This document shows, piece by piece, positions 48,801-61,100 of a stretch of 64,000 nt of DNA. The first letter of the stretch is position 1, and every line of letters starts with the position of its first letter. This stretch comes from Ectocarpus siliculosus (taxonomy: Eukaryota > Sar > Phaeophyceae > Ectocarpales > Ectocarpaceae): positions 40,150 through 104,149 of the forward strand of contig FN649753.1 in assembly GCA_000310025.1 (NCBI GenBank), read 5' to 3'. Position numbers and translations under genes: made by a program. The notes under the pieces were generated by a model. It worked only from the letters and a program-made list of their open reading frames with translations. It did no database searches and had not been told where the DNA came from.

Positions 48801-51800
48801 CTAGGAAGCCACTGATGCAAAGAGCGGAGGACAGCAAAAGGGTTAATTCAAGCCCAGCCGAAGCCAGGATATCGTGGTATGCTGCATCTCCCAATTTGAT
48901 AATCGTACACTCCCAAGATCCAACAGTCATCGTGTCAGCAGCTAGATGACTCAAACAAAATAGCTCCACACATGTGTGTGTTTGTTTTGTTCCCCCATTA
49001 TTGTTTCTGTTGTCTGCCCCACTGGCCCACATCCTCCACTACGACTAGCTAGACGACCCAACCGGGGTCACACAGGAGGGGGGGGCTGGACCTCCTTCTG
49101 CGGTACATGCCTATGATTGTTTTTATCGCGAGAGGGTTCAGTACTCCCACCCTCGTTAACAGTGAAGTTGATGCACCAAGGCATCATTTACTAACGAATT
49201 CAGGAGAAATTGCTTCCAATTCTTTCAGGAGCGAAAGTAAGAAAAAAAAACAAATCGCCGGGGCTCGGACCCATGACCTGAAACTTAGAAGGTTAAGGCC
49301 GCACTGGGGATCGCAGTATTTCCTCTTCAAAAAAACAGGAAACGCCTGGAAACGCCTGCATATCTCGGTTTTCCAAAGTCTAACTCCAGTACGAAACTAC
49401 CATCGTAAATTAACCGTCCGCAGCGGTCGCTTGTGGACAATGTTAGTAGCTGAGGTTGTACCCCTTGCGATACACTACAGACTAGCGGTCCGCGATTTTC
49501 CAAACGATCCTTCTATCATCGAGTTCGGTGAGCTACAAGCTAGATTTTTGAAGCTGCTGTGCGGTCCAATTTTGAAACGCTTCAAGCACACGGTGAACAT
49601 GAATCACCGCCTATGTGAGTGTATGGGGCCGCGAACTTCAGCGCAGCTATTCCCTCACATATCCAGCTGGTCGCCATTGTTGATTTGAATGCCTAGGGTC
49701 ATGTATATGCATGTCCAGCCTTTAGGCAAAGGTGCTTGAAGCGTTTCAAAATTGGACCGCACAGCAGCTTCAAAAATCTAGCTTGTAGCTCACCGAACTC
49801 GATGATAGAAGGATCGTTTGGAAAATCGCGGACCGCTAGTCTGTAGTGTATCGAAAGGGCTACAATCTCAGCTGCTAACATTGTCCACAAGCGACCGCTG
49901 CGGACGGTTAATTTACGGTGGTAGTTTCGTACTGCAGTTAGACTTTGGAAAACCGAGATATGCAGGCGTTTCCTGGATTTTTCAGAGGAGGTACTGCGAT
50001 CCCCCCCGCGCCCTTAACGTGGATACTACCAACTAGACCACCGGGGCGACCGGTAGTGTGTGTGTGTCTACAGCAGGTAGTGAACCGGCACTATTGGGGG
50101 GCACAGCGGCGCCCAACCGGCACTATAACGGGCCATCCCTCAATAGTGCCGGTCCGGCACTATTGAGGGCGCTGTCTGTGTCCAGAAATTTAACCGGCAC
50201 TATACCGGGCACCGGCACTATTCAACCGGCACTATAGAGGGCCCACTACTGTATGTTCTTTTCCAGATGGCCTTCTATCTTCGGCTGTGAAGCACCGTAA
50301 AAGTGGATGTTATGGCACCGGGGTGACATCGTTGTTGAAATCGTTCCTCTCTTGGCTTTTTTTCGCACCCCGGTGTCACAGCACCGTTGGGTACCATAAC
50401 CGATACCGGTGCGGGAAGTCATTTCGTTCTAGATTTCCAACGCACTCCCAGTGCGATGACACTGATGTGTGATACGGAAGAGATCACAATGTCATTATGC
50501 AGTGCTTTTCAGTCATTGCTACACGCACACCTCGACAGATTGATATACGTACTTGAAAGGAATGGCGCCCCAATTGATACCTACCGGCACCCCACAACCG
50601 TGCGCTACGTAAGTTCAAGACGTGGCCCGGAGCGTACCGGTACCTTGCGTAAACACGCAAAATTTACGCCCTAAGCAGGTTTTACATATTTGATATCGCA
50701 CCGGGTTGATATCGCACCGACACTGGTGCGGAAATGCAATTATATCATGCCGTTCTATTAATAGCGACTTTTTGCGCAACCCGGTGCCATAATACCGAAG
50801 GGTGCCAAGTGAACGATTGGTGCCATGACACGCTCGTTTACGGTACCACGGTTGAACCAGGGATTTACTTCGCTCTCTGACTCGTGATGTTGACTTCCCT
50901 TTCATTCTTACCTCACATAGCCGGTGTAGGCGAGCGGAGGGCTCTTCATATGCTACATCTATCTGTCGTAGGTTTCTATTGGCTTGTGGACCCTTCGGGT
51001 CCATTTTATTTGAGCATACCTCGTTAGGGTAAGTGAGTCTGTGGCCGCGGGAATCGACCGCGTCAAGTGTATGATCACTACGGACGGAGGGAGGTACAGG
51101 AAGAGAGATCGGAACGGTTGTTAGTAAGGTCTTGACATCTTGATAGCGAGCAGTTTGCTTCCTTCAGCAACGAGACAACTTCCCGAGGGGCAGCTGCATC
51201 ATTGGTTCAGTGGTAGAATGCGTGATTGCCATTCACGCGACCCGTGTTCGATTCACGGATGATGCATGAGTGGTTTTCCTTTTTTTCCCGCAATGAACTT
51301 GAGGTCTTGATATTCATATGCATATCTCGGCTCAAATGTACCAAATGACAGCGAGCAGTTGCTTCCTTGAGGAACGAGACAACTTCCCGAGGGGCAGCAG
51401 CATCATTGGTTCAGTGGTAGAATGCGTGATTGCCATTCACGCGACCCGTGTTCGATTCACGGATGATGCATGAGTGGTTTTCCTTTTTTTCCCGCAATGA
51501 ACTTGGGGTCTTGATATTCATATGCATACCTCGGCTCAAATGTACCAAATGACAGCGAGCAGTTGCTTCCTTCAGGAACGAGACAACTTCCCGAGGGGCA
51601 GCAGCATCATTGGTTCAGTGGTAGAATGCGTGATTGCCATTCACGCGACCCGTGTTCGATTCACGGATGATGCATGAGTGGTTTTCCTTTTTTTCCCGCA
51701 ATGAACTTGGGGTCTTGATATTCATATGCATACCTCGGCTCAAATGTACCAAATGACAGCGAGCAGTTGCTTCCTTCAGGAACGAGACAACTTCCCGAGG

Positions 51801-52821
51801 GGCAGCAGCATCATTGGTTCAGTGGTAGAATGCGTGATTGCCATTCACGCGACCCGTGTTCGATTCACGGATGATGCATGAGTGGTTTTCCTTTTTTTCC
51901 CGCAATGAACTTGAGGTCTTGATATTCATATGCATACCTCGGCTCAAATGTACCAAATGACAGCGAGCAGTTGCTTCCTTGAGGAACGAGACAACTTCCC
52001 GAGGGGCAGCAGCATCATTGGTTCAGTGGTAGAATGCGTGATTGCCATTCACGCGACCCGTGTTCGATTCACGGATGATGCATGAGTGGTTTTCCTTTTT
52101 TTCCCGCAATGAACTTGGGGTCTTGATATTCACATGCATACCTCGGCTCAAATGTACCAAATGACAGCGAGCAGTTGCTTCCTTGAGGAAAGAGACAACT
52201 TCCCGAGGGGTAGCGGCATCATTGGTTCAGTGGTAGAATGCGTGATTGCCATTCACGCGACCCGTGTTCGTTTCACGGATGATGCATGACGTGCTTCTGT
52301 TTTTCCCCGTCATGAAGTTGACATCTTGATTTACCTCGGCGCAAATGGAAAATAATAAATGCGCACCCATGTTCCAATCTAGGGTTACCTCGCATAGCGT
52401 GCAGAGTCGAGCGGAGTGGCCTAGACTATCTGTCGTTGACTTTTATTGGCTTGCTGACCCTTCGGGTCCATTTTATTTTCGTACCTTTTTTGGGTAAGTT
52501 AGCCTGTGACCACGGGAATCGACCCCGTCAAGTGTTAGATTAAATAGCACGGACAGAGGAAGGTGCCGTAAGGTTGCGAGTCAGCGCACAGGGGTGTGAT
52601 CGATTTTCAAAGCGTAATTTCTCCACAACCAAAAGGGTACGAACGCCAACTGGTACTTTTCAGGAAAGCTCTCGATGAGATATTTCCAAAACCGCCCTCT
52701 TCGACAGTGGCAACGTCCTGGTTGTGGAGAATTACGCTTAGAAAATCGCTTGCACCCCTGTGCGCTGACTCGCAACCTTACTGTACTGGGCTGAGAGAAC
52801 GGAACGGTTTTTAATGTCAAG

Positions 52822-52857
<36 letters not shown>

Positions 52858-55800
52858 GGGTACGCACATAAGCCTTGCACCCACAACTTGGCAGTCCCGC
52901 CTATACAGACCTGCACGAACACCGTTTACCACCCAAGAGCGACCTAGCCCCAACTCGAAGGCCCACCAACCTAGCACCTAGCCACGTCAGGACCAACCAA
53001 GCACCTATCCAGGCAATATCAACCTAGATTTCTCGTACCAACACCAATCTAGCACCTATCCAAGCAGTAACAACCTAGCGTTTTCCCGGTCTACACCAAC
53101 CTAGCGCCAAGCCTGGCAGGCCAACTTAGAACTGAACCACCCAGCGCCAACCTAGCACCTATCGGGTGGGTTTGGGGTGAGGGTTAGGGTTAGCGTTTGG
53201 GTTTTTAGCCGGTTTCGTGCCCCTGCCAGAGCAGAACATCTAATCATAAGAAGCACTAGAAATGCTTTGTTCGTTGCTGGTTGAAGGGACACACGTACGT
53301 CAGACAATAGTGCAGGTCAGGGGTTCGAGCCTCGGAACATTTTGCCCTATTTGTCGCCTGCAGGTGAGTGCATGGCTTATTTGCGTGCCCATGGGTGCAT
53401 AAAACTTTTCCCGGCTCAAAAGTACCAAATGACAGCCAGGAGTTTGCTTTGTTGATTAATGAGACAACCTCTCGTTGCGTAGTAGCACCATTGGTTCAGT
53501 GGTAGAATGCGTGATTGCCATTCACGCGACCCGTGTTCGATTCACGGATGATGCATGACTTTTCCTTTTTTGCCCGTCACTTGACATCTTGATACCTCAT
53601 TCGATTCACGGATGATGCATGACTTTTCCTTTTTTGCCCGTCACTTGACATCTTGATACCTCGGCTCAAATGTACCAAATGACAGCGAACAGTTGGCTTC
53701 CTTCAGCACTTCGAACAAGCAGTATGCTCCTCTAATGTTTACGTTGTCCGTCATACTTCATGACTAACATCGCCTCTCTCGTCACATTACATTTGTCTGA
53801 AAGCGTTCCTCGATACCCCCAATGACTTCTACGTTTTTTTTTCACATGTTGTACCGGGAGCAGCAGGCTGCCAAGAAAGCAGAGGCCGACAACATCAACA
53901 ATGCAGGGGATGATTCGGTTTCGTCCCCCCCCCGAGGAGGAGGAGGGGGAGGCGGCCGCCGGGGTAAGAAGAAGGACAACCGTCGACGGGACCAAGCCGG
54001 CAAGGCAGGGGCGGCGGGGGCGGTGGCGGCGGCGGCGGCGGACGTGGACGTTAGCATGGAGCGCAAGGTAGAGTCGATGGTGACCCAGCAGTTCCTGTTC
54101 CTCATGTCCAACGTGGTCTCCAAGCGGTGGAGCAGCCGCACCTCCAGGGACAAGATACGGGCAATTCAGGTGGGACGTGTCGGTGTGCTTGCTTTTGTTG
54201 CATGCTCTCAGTCTGAAAACCTCCTGATGTCTGCTTATTCGCCTTATTCCATCCGCACTGGTCCAGCAGACGCGAACCCTTCCGTGGCCACAAGCTGACC
54301 TGCCGAAACAAGGTGTCTACTGTTGTGTATGGAGAATCAAAACAGGACACAAGAGTGCCCAGAAAAATGGACGTAAACGGACCAGAAAAACAAAACAAAA
54401 GTACTGCCCCAGACCGCGCGAGGTCGCCGGCGACGTGGACGGAAAAGGTGGAAATATAGATAGATAGGTTGTAGAGCCAGAGAGAGAGAGATGGAGCAGT
54501 GTGCGGAAACTCATTTTTTTCCGATTGAAAGAACGGTTAAACACAAGAGGGAGGGTGGAGTGCCTTGGTGAGAAAATAGGATTCCTCCTCGGTGTACCTC
54601 CCGATCGGGCCTCCTCAGTGGCGTATTGAGAGGCAACCAAAGGCCCCGGCAAACCACTTGTTGCATGTATCGCGTAAGGTCATCAAACGTGCATGGCACA
54701 TTCAACCATTTGCACCACTTGCTGAGTAGTTGTTCGCCACTGTCCTTTTTTTTTTGTCGCATGTCATTGCTGTATTTCCTTTTTTTGTCCATCCCACCTG
54801 TATTTCCTGGTGGACTATAGGTGTTAGGGCGACTCGTGGGTTTCCTGTCGGCGGACGAAGCCGGAGGACTCTTCCCCAAGGTCAGTAAGTTGCACCTGCA
54901 CCGGCGGCCAAAAAATGCTCGTCATGTGAAATACGTTGAGCGACATCAAGTGGTACAGCCCATAACCACACAGTAAACAACCGGATTTTGGTTAGAGTAT
55001 CGGAGAAACATGCTTGGTTGAAGGTCGAAGTACAAAAAGGTTCTGGTAAACAATGAGTTTGATTGTATGATCCTCATTTTCCGCGCTTTTCCTACTAGGA
55101 AATATATTGTTGTTGTATCCACGGGATGCAATATCCGAAAACCAATAGTTATGTCAACTCCACTCTCTTGAAATCATCTTGAGGCCTTACAATATTTTAA
55201 CATTTCAGAGTGTCCTTGTCACGATAAACTGCCACATATATGTTGTGCAAGTAATAATTATGCTGCACATGACGACTTTAGAAAATACCCTCGGCTCCGT
55301 AGAATCAAGGGCTGGTAATTTGAGGCCTAACACCGGCGGAGGTTTGATCTCGTTCGGGAGGTGTGCCGAGGAAGGCCACAGCATGGCCGAGTTCAGACAG
55401 GCGACAGTCTAGGTTGGTTGCGAGTGTAGAGAGCGACGGTGCCGTGGTGGACACACTTTCCCGCGTCCAACGCCCTACCGGATAGTCGCAGCAGTCGGCG
55501 GGCCACGCTCGGTGAAGAATCCCCGGACCATTGGACGTTACACATGTCTCCATGTACCGACCGTGCGTGCGTCTGTGCTATGAGGAATGCTCACGTCTTG
55601 GCGCCGACGCACACGATTGGTTTTGCTTTTTCCCAGGTGATGGCAACGCTTCAATCGGCCCTTGCGGACCCTCACGGGACCTCGGCGCAGAGGCGGACCG
55701 CCTACCGCGTCATGATGGGGTACATCCTGGGACTCAGCGACGCTTCCCTCGCGGAAAATCTAAGCACGATAGTGGTGAGAGCTTGCAGTCGGGAGATTTC

Positions 55801-58145
55801 GAAGTCTTGCCCTCCTCCTTCAGATTCGGTGGGTGTTTTTCATCGGGGAGGGCATCATCCCGGTTTTGTAACCGTCGCTCGAACTACTACCTGTGTACTC
55901 TAACTGAAAAGTGTTCCGATCCGGCGTTACACAGGATAGTTCCCCTTCGGTGCATGCCTTCATTTTTTTTTGCGAAAGGGTAAAGCTGTCTTTCCTCAAG
56001 TACGCTCATGAACAAGCGCCTTCTGCACACTACTTCGTAGATGGCCGAACAAACGTACATCCCAACCTAGCCGTTAGACAGTGCACGAGGTTAGCATTAG
56101 ATGGCCAAACTGACCGGTTGTTTTTTGCTTAGTTTTGTCTTTTTTAAATCGACATGATCCAACATTGTGTACCGCTGTACGTCGGATGGAGTATGTGTTT
56201 TGGGTGAGAAGCATCAAAGAACGCGAGGGATAATAGTAGGAAACATCTCGGGTTTTCCATTTTGTGCGTAGGATGTATTGCTGTTAAATCTTTGCCTGTG
56301 ATCTATTTTCTCTCCCTTGAATGGTATGGAAGAAGAGGTTGGAAGCCTTTCAACGTTAAGACAACACCACCACCACCAACAGTAGCAACAACAGCAATAA
56401 CAGCAACGACCTTTTGTGCTTTCTCATAGTGTGTTGAAAATATTAAAAATTGTCTCATGCAATAGGATAACCGACTATGACACACCTTGAGTGTGAGCGA
56501 AATATAAATCTCTTGTGGTGAGCTAGTGAGCTAGTGAGCTAGTAAGTTTGTGAGGGCCAGCAGCCGCAAGAGAACTGTTCTCACGAGAGTGCCCACCCCG
56601 CCTTCTTTTGCTAGGGGCGTGCAAATAGCAAATAGCCCCCCAAGACATTAAACACCACAACGCTGACAGCAGCAGTCAAGGCCGACCTTCTCTTTGTTGT
56701 CGCCCTCACCGTTGTTAGCAGAACAACACGCCGTTCAACGTACTTCCTGTCGTCGGCGTACACCCACCCCGACTTTACGTGACAATGTAGCACGCTAAAA
56801 TCTGCGCACCACAGGTGAACGTGCTTGCCCTGATCGAGGAGGTAAAGTCGGACGACGGCGACAAAGCCAGCAAGCGCCGGCGCCGCATTGGTGGTGGTGC
56901 CCGGAGTAGCAGCGCTCGCAGGGCCATCATCGGCGACAGAACCAACACGACGCCCCCGTCCTCCAAGCTTCTTCTCCCCCGCGGAGGTGGCCGTAGACAC
57001 GGCAACAGGTCTGCCGCAAAGGCCAGGAAGAACTACGCGAACAGCCGCAGCGACACCGACCTGCTGGAGGAAGCCCTGGCCTACAGCCGAACGGGACCGC
57101 CGGTTCCGTCCCCCAGACGGGTTCCCGTTGTCGGCGTGAAGACGGCACGAGGACCTTGGAGGCAGAGGAGGGGCGGTGGGGCGGGGGAGCAGGAAAAAGC
57201 GGAGATCCGAGCGACGGCGGCGGCGCTCCTCCGGCTCCTTATCGTGGAGAAGCAGGACAAGATGAGCACTCACTTCCACAAGATCCCGTTCATGCCCCAG
57301 CTGCCAGACCTGCCGTCGCTGGGGGAGGTAGGGGCGGTACTCTCGAGGGAGTTGGGTTACCAGTCTCTCCGGGAGCAGCTGGGCAGGCTCACGCCTCTGC
57401 TCAGGGACGAGAGCACCGAGGTGATTGCTGAAAGGGCGGGGGAATGCGGTCTATCGTACAGTGGAAGCGGTTCGGTGTGCATTTTTACAGCAGTGCTCAG
57501 TGGCTCGAGTGGACCCCCCAACGTAGGATTCACCTTTCGGAGAGAGATAACCAACAATCATGTGTGTGTGTGGCCCCCCTGTTACGAGCTTCTTTATGGA
57601 GACGAAGGCGATAGATACGGACTGTTGTTCGTACCGCCACCATCCCGTGAGAATACTGCTGTTGTTTTTTATTTTTTAGGTGTTCTGCCGTACAAGTATC
57701 GTCTCAAGCACGAATACGTTTCGGGTATTATGTGATGCCACGAATTTTATCCGAGCGGGTTCGGTCAGAAAGAATAGAACTGACCTTCATGGCCATTTTT
57801 AGGGCGGAAACAGGAGGTGCTTCACCCCCCACACTCATTAGATCGAGAATATACCATCCAATCCAGATCAACGAACCCACCGACGTGTTTCCAACAACGC
57901 GATTAAACCACCGCCATCAATCAAATCAATCGATCAATACCACCAACTCAGGTGAGGCGGGCGGCACTGAAGCACCTCGCGCTGGTGGTCAGGAGAGACA
58001 AGCAGCACCTCGCCGAGCTGGTGTTGGAAGGGGGTAGCGGCAGCAGTGAGGTGGACCCCGTGGTATCGAGACTTCTGGCAGGCCTGCTGGAGATGTCCAC
58101 AGGCAAGACGCTGTTGGTGGTGGTGGTGGTGGTGGTGTGGGTCGG

Positions 58146-58181
<36 letters not shown>

Positions 58182-61100
58182 CTTGTGTGATTGTGGTGGT
58201 GGTGGATGGGGTTGTTTCGTGCTCGCGTTCAACAACAAGCGCCGATGCGCGTCACCTTGGTATTGCCCGCACAACAGTGCACTTATAACCCTGTGAAGAG
58301 CCAGTCTCTAAATTGGGGTAGTAGACAGACAAACAGACGCCGTCATTATCCAAGGTACTACGGCGGTCCTGCACTTTTTCGCCCCTGACCACAACCGATC
58401 GAAACGAGACTCCATTGTATTGTGCCGCGGATTAAGCAGAGTAGTGGGTGTCCTTTGCACACCTTCAGAACCACAAGCGCTTTCGCCCCTTCAAAAAGAC
58501 CCCTTTCGAAGACTTATCTTCGGGCCTCTGAAACCAGGTGCACATGTGATACCCTCATCCCCTTCAAAACAACGTTGTACGGTCTCTCCCCCGACGTTTT
58601 TTTCTTGTCCAATTTTTGTTCGGGTAGCGTTGCCTCGATGGTAAAAATCTTGGTGTTCGTACTTCCACCACTGCTGTAATCCGTCCTCTGACTTCGAGAT
58701 GCCGCCAGATTCGGAATAGACCCCCCGTAGAAGCTGACGAATGCTCGTCTCCCGACGTTTTTTTCCACAGCAAGGACCGGGCAAGGAAACGGGGGAAAAG
58801 GGGTTCCTCCCGCTAGATATCTACGTTCGGAAATTCATGGCACTCCCCGCTTCACCCGAACATTTGAGTGTACGATTGTACCCCTGCTAATAATCACGAG
58901 ACAGTTACTGCGGGCCAACGAATGCCGCACCATCCGCTTTGTCGATCGACTCACCGGCACGCTCAACAGACAGCGACGCGCGCATTCGCGACCTGTGCGG
59001 GATCTGCCTGGGGGAAGTGGGAGCCATCGATCCTGCCCGCGTCCGGCTGGGGCTTCGCGACGGGGCAGCGGTGGAGGGGGGGGGGGAGGGGTCAAGCATC
59101 AGCGGTCAGGTGAACAATACGCTTGGTATGATGCGCAGGGCGGGAGACAGATGCAGAAGCGAGAGGTAGAGGCAGAACCAAAGAGAATGGGATAGAGCAC
59201 AATGCTTCGATAATGTTGGTCTTTTTCGCCGCCGCTGACGGGAATGGTGTTTTTGTTTTTTGGCCTTAACTCTTGTGCTCGGTGCTTCTCGCTTGTCGTG
59301 CAGGCGTTACTCGAAGGGGCCCCGTGGGAGATGACGCTGGAGGAGATGTCCCTGCTGCTCATTCGAGATCTCTTGGTGCGAGTTCAGTCTCAATATTCGG
59401 GAACGGGGGTTTCTGCCATGCAAGGCGCTGGATCTCCAGCGCCCTGGGCTCTTGATTGTCCGATGGGTTGTGATCCCGGTTTATTCGGCACCACACTGCT
59501 ACTCTTTTGTCGTTCCGCAGGCCTTGCTTGATAGCTTGTGCCTCCTCATCGGGCACCCTATGCTATCGGCGAGTACCTCGACTTTCCGATGTACCGACTG
59601 TGACTGGCGGGCGGGCGCTGGTTCCTAGCGTTTTGTCTGCCTTTCTGATGGCTCCCCTCGCCGGCCAGTTGGTCGGCTCATGCCTTGACTCCTACTGATT
59701 TCACGAGCTGCCTGTTATTTCCTTGCTTGACTAGACGTCCACGCTACCACGTTGTCTTCCCTCATCCCCGGCTGGCCGACGCAGGTGCCAGCTTTCCGAG
59801 CGTCAACAACGTCCATGGAGCAAGACAGGGTGGCGTTTGGAATCCAGGTAGATATTGTTGAAGCCATCTCCAATCAGATACCAGACAAAGTGGTGGGCTC
59901 GTTTTCGTTGACACCCTCTTCAAAATGTCCAAGTATTTTGGTGATTTCACCTTTGCAGACCCTGCGTTGCTTTGGCGTAACTTTTGTGCTCGCTCGTGTG
60001 TCGCGTCGATGAGCCATTTTGTTCATAACGGTGTTTTTCGATGCGTCGGGTTACTTTCTATGTCTCCGAATTTCGTGGAGTTGTTGGCGTTGGTCTTGTC
60101 TCAGAACGTTGTTTCCGGATCTCACCTCCCTTGTCACGTCGTTGGAACTTCGTCTGCCCCCCCCCCCCCCCCCCCCCGGGGGAGGGGGGGTTTTTTAAAA
60201 AAAAAACCCCTTTCCCCCCCCCGGGGAAAAAAAAAAAAAAAAATATGGAAAAACAAAAAACTTCCCCCCCCGGGGGAAAAAAAGAGAAAAGATTTTTTTG
60301 GATTTTTTTCAAAAATGGGGGGGAGGGGAAAAAAAAAAAACGGGGGGGAAAAAAAAAAAAAAATTTTTCGGGGGGGGGGGCCTCCACAAGGGGTTTATGA
60401 AAAATCTAAAAATTTTTTAGGGAAAAAAGGGAAGGAAATAATAAAAATATTTTAAGGAGGGGGGGGGGGTTTTNNNNNNNNNNNNNNNNNNNNNNNNNNN
60501 NNNNNNNNNNNNNNNNNNNNNNNNNNNNNNNNNNNNNNNNNNNNNNNNNNNNNNNNNNNNNNNNNNNNNNNNNGGGGCCCCCGGGGGGTTTGGGGGAAAT
60601 TTTGGGGCTCCCGGGGGGGGGGGGGGGGGGGCCCTTTTTTTTTAAAAGGGGTTTTTTGGGGGGGGGGGGTTATTTTTTTTTTTTCAAATTTTGGGGGGGT
60701 TTTGGGGGTTGTTTTTTTTTCAAAAATTTTTTTCGGGTTTCCCCCCCCCTTTCCCGGTGGGGGAAATTTTTTTCCCCCCCCCCCCCCCCCCCCCGCCTGG
60801 TACTGGCCCCGCTTTCTCGTGCCCCCCCCTTCCCCCGCCCCGCCGAACACATCCAAGAACTTATGCCACACGCACAACCTCCGCCCTCCCCGGCGAAAGC
60901 CTGAGGAAGTCCTTCATGCGATCTTTGCAACAATGTGAGGGATCGTGAATTCAACACACCGTCGTGCATGATAAACGATCATTCCTCCTGCTCCTGCGCC
61001 ATCCCAACCGGTATTCAGGAACTCCTACGCATTTTGAGCGGAAACGGGGACGGCACCGAGACTGACACTCTGACGGACGGCGGGCGCATTGCCCAAAATC

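Larger units (their letters stand above)
47693..50251. mobile_element. Non-autonomous TIR element flanked by TA (Tc1/mariner-like)
   Basis: The ends 47693-47718 and 50226-50251 are identical 26-bp inverted repeats starting CAGTAGTGGGCCC, and each is flanked by TA, the expected target duplication of Tc1/mariner/pogo elements. Both subterminal regions contain many copies of the CCGGCACTAT motif in both orientations, including small palindromes. No transposase frame was found inside, so movement would depend on another element. The interior holds three imperfect tandem repeats (starting near 48000, 48159 and 48286), an inverted SINE head and the large fold-back. It could also be two inverted short elements that trapped the interior. 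Confidence 0.75.
51134..52330 (+). repeat. Tandem array, six units of exactly 204 bp, each with a tRNA-Gly
   Basis: tRNA starts at 51196, 51400, 51604, 51808, 52012 and 52216 are each 204 bases apart. Units share the upstream AGACAACTTCCCGAGGGG and the downstream TGAGTGGTTTTCC with a T7 terminator. The first and last units diverge at the array edges, as expected for tandem duplication by unequal exchange. Confidence 0.95.
46622..53863 (+). other. 7.2 kb ATR intron loaded with tRNA genes and mobile DNA
   Basis: The flanking exons (ending ISYQHA, beginning QAAKKAEAD) join in phase 0. Between them lie eight tRNA-Gly copies, a TA-flanked element (47693-50251), a long fold-back (49348-49973), two SINE-like copies, a nested MITE (52571-52778) and a minisatellite (52960-53165). 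The last bases of the preceding exon (TCCTACCAGCACGCTG) recur at 46656-46671. Any missed ATR exon in here would have to be phase-neutral; none was seen. Confidence 0.75.

Noticed and set aside
49107-49688. 193-codon frame covering the left fold-back arm
   Set aside because: The conserved-looking peptide is present in both arms only because they are near-identical DNA; the diverged relative at 9880-10090 is not open.
60058-60387. Open frames rich in Pro, Phe and Lys
   Set aside because: They come from low-quality homopolymer sequence beside the assembly gap.
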